Notes under the pieces: generated by a model | Database searches by the model: none | The model's input: only the letters and a program-made list of their open reading frames with translations | What the model was told of the DNA's origin: nothing | NCBI GenBank assembly: GCA_030272155.1 | Contig: CP126192.1 | Coordinates: 6,916,501-6,980,500, forward strand | Source: Tetradesmus obliquus | Lineage: Eukaryota > Chlorophyta > Chlorophyceae > Sphaeropleales > Scenedesmaceae | Direction: 5' to 3' | Length of the DNA: 64,000 bases | Shown here: positions 47,376-57,800 of the stretch, piece after piece | How the letters are laid out: each line of letters starts with the position of its first letter | Numbering within the stretch: the stretch's first letter is position 1 | Translations under genes and position numbers: made by a program

Positions 47376-50300
47376 AGCGCATGGGACGCAAGCACAGGTA
47401 GCAGAGCTTGATTTGCTCCAGCTGGTGAATGACCTACCCCTGAGGCAGCAAGGTCAGCAGCGACAGCAGCTGCAGGTGCCGCAGGGTGGGATGCTTGAAC
47501 AGCAAGCAGCTGTTGCAACACCTTCCACGCGTGACGCACTCAGCTCACACTTGCAGCTGCTGCTGGCACCACAGCAGCACCAGCAGCAGCCAGTGTGTGA
47601 CTTGCAGGCACAGCTGCCAGCTGCAGCTGCTGTTGCTCAGTGTCCCACATCATCTGACGGCACCCCTGTGCAGCCACTGTTGCGGCCGCTGCCTCTGCAG
47701 CAGCAGGCTGAGGATGGCATGCAAGTGCAGCCAGCTATCACAGCCACACCTGTGAGCAGCGTGCTTTGCCACCCTACCCAGCAGCAGCAGCAGCAGCAAG
47801 AAGCTCGCCACGACCCACCGTGCCAGCAGGACGCCGATCAGCAGGCAGACCTTGCTGCTGCTGCCGCAGCTGGCAGCGATGCTGCAGCCACACCCGAGGC
47901 TGCTTCTCTGGCTGCTTGCGAGGCAACACCTACAGCCGCAGCAGGTGCAGCAGCAGTAGCACTCAGTGCAATGCGGCCACCCAGCGCCACTGCCGCAGCT
48001 GCAGCAGCACTCAGTGCCATGCGGCCGCTGAGCAGCGGGCGGCCAGCAGCCAGCGGCAGCAGGCGCAAGGGGCAGCCCCATAGGCTGCCCAAGGCAGCAG
48101 TAGCACTTGGAGGCAGCGCGCAATCACCAGACAGGTATGGCTCAGCAGCAGCAGCAGCAGCAGCAGCAGCACCAGCCGCACCACCACCAGCGGCAGCAGC
48201 AGCAGCAGCAGAAGCAACACTGCCGCTGCCTGCTGACCGCGCTGCTGCAGCGTTGGTTGACCCAGTAGATGCTGGTGACAGGCACACGCCAACCAGCACA
48301 CAGCAGCAGCAGCAGCAGCAGCAGGCTATTTGTGACCATTCGCAGCCTGCTATGACTGTAGCAGCGCTGCTGCTGCGGCTCACTGCTTCTAGCAGCATCA
48401 AGGCGTACCAGCTGGACAGCTTTCAGCGCCTGCTGAAGCTGCTATGCAGCCTAGCAGCACAGCCTGCAGCCACAGCAGATGCAGCAGCAGTGCTGGCAGC
48501 TGCGCCAGACCTGCTGCTGCCGCACCTGCTGCAAGCTGTGCAAGATGGAGATCTGAAGATCAAGTCGGTGCTGAATACGGTCGGCTACCTGCAGCAGATG
48601 CTGCAGCTGCAGGCAGGGCAGGCGCTGTTCGGTGCAGGTGTGTTGAAGGCACTGCAGGAGCGGGTGACAGCAGCCAGGTGTGTTGAAGGCACTGCAGGAT
48701 CGGGTGACAGCAGCCAGGTGTGTTGAAGGCACTGCAGGAGCGGGTGACAGCAGCCAGGTGTGTTGAAGGCACTGCAGGAGCGGGTGACAGCAGCCAGGTG
48801 TGTTGAAGGCACTGCAGGAGCGGGTGACAGCAGCCAGGTGTGTTGAAGGCACTGCAGGAGCGGGTGACAGCAGCCAGGCAAGATGTGGCAGCTCATTACA
48901 AGCAGGAGAAGGCACAGCAAAGCGCAGCGCTTGCAGCAGCTGGCGCAGCAAGCACGACAGCAGCTTTGGCAGCTGCTGACAAGGACAACAGCAGGCGCAC
49001 ACGGCAGCTGGAGCAGCAGCAGCAGCGGCAGCAGCAGGGGCTACAGCTGGAGCTGGGCTCTCCAGCCACACTCACTACGGCACAGCTACGCCTGCTGCTC
49101 CAGAATGCCAGCGCCACACCAATCCTTATGACCGTGTTCAACGTGTGGCAGCAGCTGTGCGGCACAGAAGATGTGGCTAGCCTGCTTGGGCGCTTTGACG
49201 AGCTGCAGCAGCACCTCAGCAGCAGCGGGCTGTCAAGCAAGACGCTGAGGTGCAACTACTTCTGGACGCTGCGGCAGGCTCTGCAGATCCCCCAGGTGCA
49301 GCAGCTGCTGCAACCAGATGACCTGCAGGGGCTGATAGCGCGGGTGGACGCTGCAGTAAAGGATCTTACAGCAGCAACAGCAGCAGCAGCAGAAGCAGCA
49401 GCAGAAGCACGCACAGCAGGTGCAGCGTCCAAGCCGCTAGCTGCTGCTGCTACTGCTGCTGCTGCTGGACGGCATGCGATGCTGCTGGATCAGCTGAAGC
49501 AGATGCTGGCAGACAGGTTCGAGAGCACATGGGCAGCACACAAGGCCACTTACGGATTCACTGTGTGGTCCAAGGTTTGTGGCAGCGATGACGTGGCAGT
49601 GCTGCTGAGCAACTTTGATGCACTGCTGCAGCACCTGAGCGCCGGCGATGTGGCGGGCGCCGCAGCAGCATACAGCAGCTCGACAGCGCAGCAGCACCTG
49701 CGCTACATATGCCAAGGCACTCGAGCTGCTGCCTGAGTTTCAGGAGCTAGCTGGTGGGGAGCGGCAGGTGCAGCAGCTGATGGGACGCATCAAGGCTGCT
49801 GTGGTTGAAATAAAAGGTGTGTAATCAGCACACTCCGCGGTGGCTTGCAGTGACAGTTGCTTTGTGTTCCTTGTGGCTGGAGTTTGACAGCATAGCAGCG
49901 GCAGCGGCAGTGGCAGCACTGGGCGCACTGTGTTTCACAACCGTCTCCTGTTTTCCTTGAATCTCAACTTGAAACCCGCCTTCCCTTGCCAGACTGCTGC
50001 TTGTGCGGAGCAGGAACACTACATAGCATACGAGCAACCGACAACAACGCGTTTCAGCCAACAGTTTCCATGCCAACACTGCGGTTTTGTTATGCAGGAC
50101 ATATCTGCCTGTTGTGTTGCGTCGAGTGTTGCTGTTTGACTGCTGGTCTTGTGCTGCAGGTGGAGTCCCAGGAGCAGCAGCAGCAGCAGCAAACAGCCCT
50201 CAACAGGCCAGCCATGACTCTTGAAGAGCTCAAGCAGGTGCTAGCAGCACAGCTCAACGCCGCCACTGCAGGCCAGGCAAATAACGCTTTCAGTCACCTG

Positions 50301-50914
50301 TCTGCAGCGTGCAGCAGCGCAGATGTGTCTGTCATGCTGCGGAGCATTAGCAGCTTGACACAGCGCCTCAAAGCCGTGACTCAGCAGGAAAGGCAGCGTT
50401 CGCACCTGCTACTGCGCTCAAGTATTTGCAAGTAATGGCGCATGCCCTGCAGCAGATTCCTAAGCTGCAGGAGCTGCTGAGCGAGCAGCAGCTGCAGGCA
50501 GTGCTGGCAGAGCTGCAGGCAGCAAAGAAGCAGTTTGCCCGACGGCCGGCAGCTGCAGCAGCTGCTGCTGGTAGCAATGCCGCTGCTGCTGCCGCCGCTG
50601 CTACTGCTGCTGCTGCTGCTGTTGATGTGCCACGCGTGCCAAGCATGAAGAGGCAAACTCAGCAGCAAGAGGTGAGCATCCGGCGCATGCAGTTGTTGCA
50701 AGCTGATACGTTGAAGGCTGCGAATGGCGGGGACTGGGGGTGTACCGGAAAGCCAAACATTTGTGAATGAAGGCGAATCAAGCAAGCACAACAAACGCAT
50801 GCTCTGCCCTGCCTGCCATATTCCAATGCAGCAGCAACCGGCAGGCGCTGCTTCAGTGCAGCAGGAAGAGCCTTCGCCCAAGAGGCAGCGCAGCAGCAAA
50901 CAGCAGCAGGAGCA

Positions 50915-50947
<33 letters not shown>

Positions 50948-53845
50948 GCAGAGGCCGGCTATGACCATTGAGCAGCTAAGGGCTGCAATGCAGCAGTACC
51001 ATCAGCTGGACAATGCAGGCACAACACGCAACATGCATGTATTTGCGCTGTGGTCAACTTGGTGTGGCAGCGATGACGTGGCGCAGCTGCTGCGCAGCTT
51101 TGACTTGCTGCTGCAGCGGCTGCAGGGCACAGGTGCAGCAGGAGGTACACAATACACTGCTGGAACATGCGAGGGTTTCATGCTGTATGTGTTCCGCGCG
51201 CTGCAGCTGCCAGCTGTGCAGCAGCTGCTGGGCGGCAAGGTGCCAACAGCCCAGCTGCAGCAGCGCGTCCTGCAAGCCAGGCAGGAGTTTGGCCTGCAAA
51301 GTTACACGGCTGTGAAACAGCAGCAGCCGGCAAAGCAGCAGCCGCTGCTTGCAGGAAGAGCCCGGCATGGAGGTGCGGGCAGCAGCGCTGCAGCAGCTGC
51401 AGCTGCTGCTGGATCTGGCGGCACAGGCGGTCACAAGAACTCCACGAGCTTGGTGAGTTGCGCTTGTGCTGTGATGCAGGGCAAGCCTTGGCAGCCTCTG
51501 GGTTTGTTGGTCTTCAGCGCTGTGCTGTTGCAATGCGTGCTGCATCATGTGCTGGCCGAGTGCTAGCATGCGGCATTCAACAAGCATGTATGCTATTCTG
51601 TTGCCGATGAACACTGACAGCTTGGCTCAGCTGCATCAGCTGGCTGTCGTGCAGCGTGCTTGGCATGAGCACACTCGATTTCTGCTGGTCAACGGTACAG
51701 CGGGGACTGCTGTTTGTGCGCAAGCCGCTGGGTAGAACTGGCATGGTTTCAGTTGCAGATCCATTTACTTTCCGTATCCAAATCATCTGCTGGTGGCTGT
51801 GCTTGCTTTTTCATGGATGCTGCTGCAGGGACAAGCACAGCAGCCAGTTGCCAAAGCACGCCGAACCTCACAGCAGCAGTCCAGTACACAGCTGCAGCAG
51901 CCAAGCAGCAGCAGCAGCATACAGCAGCGCTCCATGACGCTGCAGCAGCTGAAGGCGCTGCTGTTGGGACACAGTGGCAGCACACAAGTGGCACCCGGGC
52001 AGCTGAAGCCTCTCGGCCTGATCTCCAGAGCATGCAGCAGCGATGATGTGGCAGTGCTGTTGTGCAATGTTGAGGTGCTCGTGCAGCAGCTGAGCAGTGG
52101 TGCATATGCAGCCAGCACAGCGAAGCAGTACTTGTTTGATGTCAGGAGCTTGCTGCAGCTGCCACAGGTGCAGCAGCTGCTAGGAGACGAGCAGCTGCAG
52201 CAGGTGCAGAGGCAGGTTGGTGCAGCACTGAGCAGTTTAGTTGTAGCGGCTGAGCCTGCTGTATCAGCAGGGCCTGCAGACAGAGTCGAGCCCTTGCAGG
52301 AAGATGCTGCTGCTGCTGATGCACATGTAGGCCTGGCAGCAGCATTTCCTGCAAGACCAACTGCAGTGCCTGCAGGAGCACAGAGGCATGCTGCAGACAC
52401 CGGCACCGCAACAGCAGGGGACGCAGCCATGCTGCTCACAGGCGGCCGCAATGAAGAGCCCATGACACTGCAGCAGCTGAAGACGCTGCTGGGGGGCGGT
52501 AGCCAAGCGGCTGGCAGGCAGCTGATGCCGCTCAGGGTCATAAGCGTGCGGCACAGATGATGTGGCAGTGCTGCTGTGCAATGTTGAGGTACTGGTGCAG
52601 CAGGTCAGCAGCGGCGCATACGCAGCCAGCACCATCCTGCGGTGCCTGTACGATGTGAAGCGTGTGGTACAGCTGTCGGAGGTGCAGCAGCTGCTGGGAG
52701 CTGAGCAGCTGCAGCAGGTGCAGCGGCAGGTGCAAGCGGCACTGCGAAGCGTGAATGCAGCAGCAGCCGAGCCTGCTTCACCAGCAGGGGCTGCAGGAGG
52801 GGACGAGCTCTTGCAGGAAGCTGCTGCTGATGACGCACTTGTTAGTTTGGCAGCAGCTGAGGATCCTGCAAGAGCAACTGCAGTGTCCGTTGGCACAGAA
52901 TGGGGTGCTGCAAACAGCGACACCGCAACAGCAGAAGAGACAGGCATGGTGTGCACAGGCGGCCATACCAAAGAGTGTGCAGCAGCAGCAGGAGATGCAG
53001 CAGGACTTGCAGGAGCAGCAGAAATATCCGCCAGGGGCAGTGTGCGTGCAGCTGTTCTGGTAATCATTGAGCAGCTGGAGTTCCAAGATGATGATGCATA
53101 CTATGCAAGGTAAGACTACCTCAGCGGCAACCTCCTGCAAGCCGCAGACGACTGCAGCAGCAGCTTGGGGAAGCTGCAGGCGCTGCAGCAGGTGCTGGCC
53201 TGGCTGCAGCAGCTGCCCCCAGGTCAGGGCAGGGAGGTGGCGCTTGATGTGCTGCGGCAAGATGACCAATGGCTGCAGCAGCTGCTGCAGTGCTGGGCTG
53301 CAGAGGTGCAGCAGACAGGCTGTGGTGTGCAGCAGGCAGCAGCAGCAGCAGCTCAACGGTATGCAGCTGCTTTTGGTGACGGGTTCACAAAGGCGGAGGC
53401 TGGTGCTGAGGCAGGAACATCAGCAGCTGCTGCTGCTGTCGGCAGCAGGGCCGTAGGTGGCTACCTGGCTGGGCTGTGCCAGCTGCTGCTGCAGCTGCTG
53501 GGGACCTGCTGCGCGCAGGCTCTACCTGGCAGCGCAGAAGGAAGCGCACCTGATGCGCATCTAGATGTTCCGCAGCAAACTGATACAGGCGGTGACAGCA
53601 GTAGCTCTGCTGCTGTGCTGCGGCAGCTTGCAGGAGACCTGCTGAGAGGTACAGCTGCGCTGCTGCTGGTGCAGTGGCCGGCTGATGGCTTGCAGGAGCG
53701 CTGCACGCTAGCAGGCCTGTGGCGCAGGTGCCTGTGGGTGAACCTGCAGCGCTGCAGGGACGGCAAGGCTGGCGTGGGCAGTGTGGTGCGGCAGGTGCAG
53801 CAGCTGTGCAAGCATGTGCAGGCCAGTGTGCCGCCGCAAGAGTAA
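47119..53845 (+). CDS. Gln-rich protein with seven copies of an unrecognised repeat module (frame lesions present)
   Basis: A large protein of unknown function. The open frame can start at ATG 47119 (MVFDPLAGQ). A Gln/Ala-rich N-terminal part runs to about 48350, then seven modules of about 100 residues follow, mostly on separate exons and separated by poly-Gln linkers, and a Leu/Gln-rich C-terminal part ends at TAA 53845. Well-supported introns are 48679-48878 (made of a 40-bp tandem), 50672-50831 and 51453-51828, all phase-consistent. One-base frame shifts interrupt module 3 (near 49706), module 4 (near 50376) and module 7 (near 52548). The TAA at 53111 sits inside a perfect AG|GTAAG donor, so an intron there is likelier than a stop. 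The gene may be decaying, or these may be sequence errors. Confidence 0.6.
48352..52754 (+). repeat. Seven-copy protein repeat module (R1-R7)
   Basis: Module starts are near 48352, 49068, 49479, 50214, 50961, 51934 and 52462. Five begin Met-Thr-Leu/Ile-x-Gln/Glu-Leu or a close form. The core reads (W/A)-x-x-C-G/S-S/T-D-D-V-A-x-L-L, then x-L-x-Q-x-L-S-S-G, then Y-L-x-x-x-x-x-L-Q-L-P-x-V-Q-Q-L-L, and closes with QLQ-x-V-x-x-x-V-x-A-A. R6 and R7 are most alike (both contain AVLLCNVEVLVQQ). R1 is the most diverged. The pattern suggests an all-helical fold; no known domain comes to mind. Confidence 0.8.
48641..48878 (+). repeat. 40-bp tandem repeat, six copies, forming an apparent intron
   Basis: The unit TGTTGAAGGCACTGCAGGAG plus CGGGTGACAGCAGCCAGGTG starts at 48641, 48681, 48721, 48761, 48801 and 48841 with one mismatch in all. 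Five extra copies add 200 bp, which breaks the frame. Splicing from the CAG|GTGTG at the end of copy 1 to the CAG|GCAAG at the end of copy 6 removes exactly 200 bp and restores LQERVTAARQDVAAHY. Confidence 0.9.
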
Positions 53846-54854
53846 GGGCGGCGGTTTCTAGTTGTGGCCTTGCAGCATGAGTTGTTAGGCATGTAGGGGT
53901 GAGCCTGGCATCCCCAATTCAGCGATGTGGCTGTTTCCGCGTCATGTTGGTGTCTCAAAGTTTGGCTGTTGTCAAGGCTGTTGCAAGCTGTGATATGGGA
54001 AGGGGCTTGGCGCATGACTGCTATGCTAGGCCTGACTGCTATGCTAGGCACTGTCACAGTGCGACGAGCGCCTGGTCAGAGAGGAATAAGCATGTTAACA
54101 GATGCAGCTCTGCCTAAACTTGTTGAATAAACTGACTCCGCCAAGCTTTTCTTTGCACAGACCTGGCAGGGTGCACCCTCCCCTTGAACAGCTGCTGCCT
54201 TGAAAGACGTCCCTGAACTGCCAGTGCAAACAGCACCAAATTGCCTCTGCATTCATGCTTGCCCTGCTTTATCCTCTCGTTGATTCTGACTTGTCAACGC
54301 GTGCCGTCGCTGTGGGTGGAGTTGGTTGCCCAGGCTTCCAGTGAGTGGAGCGTTGGCGTGGCCATACATCAGTTGTATCCGCCTTGCTGTCCATAAATAT
54401 AGCAGAAAGCATTGTTTTTACTTTCAACAAGAATTTGGACTCACTTTAAATTAACAGCCACCGCAGCGGTTGAGTGCGGGCAGTTGTCAGTTCAGCTCCC
54501 AAAACGTTGGGGGCCGGCGGGTGATGTGACCAGCTGTACATTCACCAAGCACGATGATGGTTGAGTGTACCTTGGCCACAGGCATCACCGTCGCTGCAAT
54601 AATCAATGTGTGCATGCTTCCTTTCAGCTATGCACGTCCGTCCGACAGTGCAGCCACGCATGCAGTTTTCTGCTCTGCTTGGAGGACCGTGATCTTTGTC
54701 GAGCCTGTCAGAAACAAATAGGTATGATCTCTGCTGTTAAGCCTGATGCGGGCGTTGTGCGACAGGGAGTGGGAGGCGGTCACTTGCGCTAGCCCAAGCA
54801 CTGACGTCTTTGTCGCTCATTCCTGCAGGCCTGATCCCATAACCCGACTACTAG
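53846..54854. other. Intergenic region
   Basis: Separates the repeat-module gene from the VTC gene. It has an AATAAA-like GAATAAAC near 54125 and an AT-richer stretch around 54395-54455. Unresolved first exon(s) of the VTC gene may be in its right half; none is convincing. Confidence 0.4.
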
Positions 54855-57800
54855 TATTTTGAAACACTACCTCAGCTGGCTCTTAGAGCTCTCAGCCGAG
54901 CTAAGCAGCAGCCCTGACGCAAAACTGCTGAACAGCACCTGCCCAGTGGTGGGCCACCAGCACGGCACAGGGCAGCACAGCAGCGTCTTGGCAGCTCCCA
55001 GCTCGGCAGGCTATGCCCGCATTTATCGCAGCAGAGAGCAATGGGCTCATCAGACATTGCAGCAGCGCCACAGGATGCTACCCTGAGCGGCCATCAGTCC
55101 AGGCGTTGACTCTGGAAGCCAGGCTTTCTTTGGACACCAGGCCCGATCCTTGCTGTGCCATGCCAGCATCAGCTGCTGCAGCACCAGTTTCCGGCTTCAA
55201 CAGCAGCAGCAGCAACTGCAGTACGGGGGTAACACAGCTGCTGCAACAAGGCGCTCCCCGCACTGCAGCTCTTGAGGCGCTGCTGCACAAGGAGCTAGCA
55301 GAGCTTGCAGGAAACCAGGAGCGGCTCGCTTTAGTACGCCAGCTGCTGCAGCAACAGCAGCAGCAGGATGATCAGCGGCACCAGCACCAACAGCAGTGCA
55401 ATGGATCACCAGCAACAGCAACAGCTGCAGCAGCAGCAGCAGCAGCAGCAGTGCCATTGGGCGCTGGCAAATGCAGCAGCAGCGGCAGCAAGCAGGCAGG
55501 CAGGCAGCCCTTGCGCGTGCTGCCCTTGCTGGGCCTCACTCTCTCTCAGCTGGTGTCGCAGCTGCAGCAGCAGCTGCAGGAGCAGCATGACAAAGCCAAG
55601 GCCCGCACCCTTTCCCTGGACGCCACCCTGCTGCTGCAGGCCAGTGGCACCCCACTGGCTGCAGCACTGGGCTACAGCAGCTTCAACAGCATCAACGGCA
55701 GCAGCGGCAGCAGCAGCCCTTTCCTGCTGGCTCTGCATGCAGAGGTGCAGCGGGTGCGGCAGCTGGTGGCGGGATGCTACATGCAGCTAGAGGAAGCTGT
55801 AGCAGCCATTGGGCAGCAGCTGCCACCTGTGCAGGACAGCGACAGCAGCGAGGGTGGTGAAGCGGCTGTCGACATGGTCACTGCTGGCAGGAGGAGTGTG
55901 CGCGTCAGCAGCAGTGACAGTGTGTTGCTGAGCAGGCAGCCATCAGTCCATGCAACTACAGCAGCAATGCAGTATGCAGGCGGCAAGGACAGCAGCGCGA
56001 TCAACATGGAGTCCCTGCAAGCACGCGCAGCAGCAGTTGCACATGATCTGGTGCACTTGGATGATTTTATCAGCAGCGGCAAAGCACAGCTGGCTCACCT
56101 AGCCATAGAGTATGACACCCTACTCACTGCAGCAGCAGCAGACTGCGCTGCAGGCAGCGCCAGCAGGAGCAGCGGCAGCGGTGCAGTCAATGCAGCGTCA
56201 ACAGCTGCACCTGCTGGTAGCGCAGATGCTGGGGTATCTAGGCCAGGCGGCCTGCTGGGTATGCTTGGTAAGCGGCAGCAGGCCACATCACAGCAGCAGC
56301 AGCAGCAGCAGGGCGGCAACTTGCCGCGGGAGGCTGTGCAGTTCCTGCTGATGACTCCAGGCGTCTGCTCACACTCCAGCAGCCAGCAGGCAAACAAATA
56401 CATCGCAGGTGCGGGCTGCCTCTAGTCGTCGCACACTGTGGATTACAGGAGCAATTGGAACCGGCAGAGTCAGCTTTGTAGTGCGTTTAGCATGCCGAGG
56501 TGCAGCATTGTGCGCAAGTCTTTCAAGCTAAGGGCTGTCTCCTTCAGACTGGCACTATGGTGCATTGTGAGAAGGCAGTCGCAGTATTAAGGTGCATTGC
56601 ATGTTGCACACGGTCATCCGGTTGGCAAGGGCTCCTGCGCTGTACTTGCTGGCATGTACACGCACACCTCTTGCATGCCTGCCTGTTGCCCTGCTCTACA
56701 GGCGTGCCACCTGACGTGTACCACCAAGCCATCCACAAGCTGCTGACCCTGGGCGGTGGCAGCGAGCCGGCGCTGTGGGGCCTGTCTGTGGTGTATTCGC
56801 GCCTGCGGCATGCTGCAGAGGCGGCGGCTGCCGCTGCCGCTGCTGCAGCAGCTGCTGAGAGCGGCACAGCAGTCGGCCCTGCTGCTCATGCTGAGGCCAC
56901 AGAGTGGACTGCCCCTGACAAGGTGAGGGCAACTTATTGGTGTGCTCTCTTGTGTTGGAGGTTCTGCTCCGTGCGCTGTTTGTTATGTGAAAATTGTTGC
57001 GTTGCTGTGCTCTTTGGGTGTGCTAAGATCCTGTCTGCATCACCAGACCCTGCCCTAGCTGCTGTGCTGTTTTGTTTGTGCACTGTCCTTCGTCGTGCCG
57101 CCTATTTCTGGCAGGCCTTGTTCCTGCAAGCTGCGTTCGCTGCGTTTCCTTCCTTGCCACAAGGAATGAAATGCAGAGAACGCAGCTTGCTTGAGTCCTG
57201 GCAATGAGTTCTGGCAGCCAAGTGCTGCAGCCTTGCCGTATAGCAATAACAAATGCATAACTAATTAGTGACTCCGATTCTATCCATTGCAGCCGTTGCC
57301 TTTCCTCCCTGCCTCATTGCTGCTGCTGCAGTTCACGCGCGCCACCACCAAGTACTGGATGCACCCTGGTGCCGATCCTCGCCTTGTAGCATGCACATAA
57401 CTTCTGATCAAATGCCACTGCCCCATGCTGCTGCTGCCCATCCTTTCCTCCCTGCCTTGCTGCTGCAGTTCACGCGTGCCACCACCAAGTACTGGGTGCA
57501 CCCAGGCCACGTGATGCGGCTCAAGCTGGCACTGCTGCGCCACCTGCCGCTGCTGGTCTACGGCGCGGCTGACCCGGTGTACCGCGGGGACATCGCCAGC
57601 AGGGAGGCACTGCTGGCTGGCAGCAGCGGCGTGACCTCGCTCATCAGCTCAGGTGAGCCTCACAGTGTGCAGCTTATGGGGTGGAGTGAAGTAGCGTTGA
57701 CACGGCATTGCATCAATCCTTGCCAAATTAGTTTTGTGTAGCTGTGAGTTGAGCTAGAAGTGCTGGATTTGCGTTGCGCACTGCTGCCACCATCTATGAG

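Noticed and set aside
42682..53113. In-frame TAA codons suggesting a reassigned genetic code (TAA = Gln, as in some other green algae)
   Set aside because: Other genes here end at TAA in sensible places (35868, 7864, 53843). The TAA at 53111 lies in a consensus AG|GTAAG donor, and the remaining case (42682) sits in a gene with other lesions.
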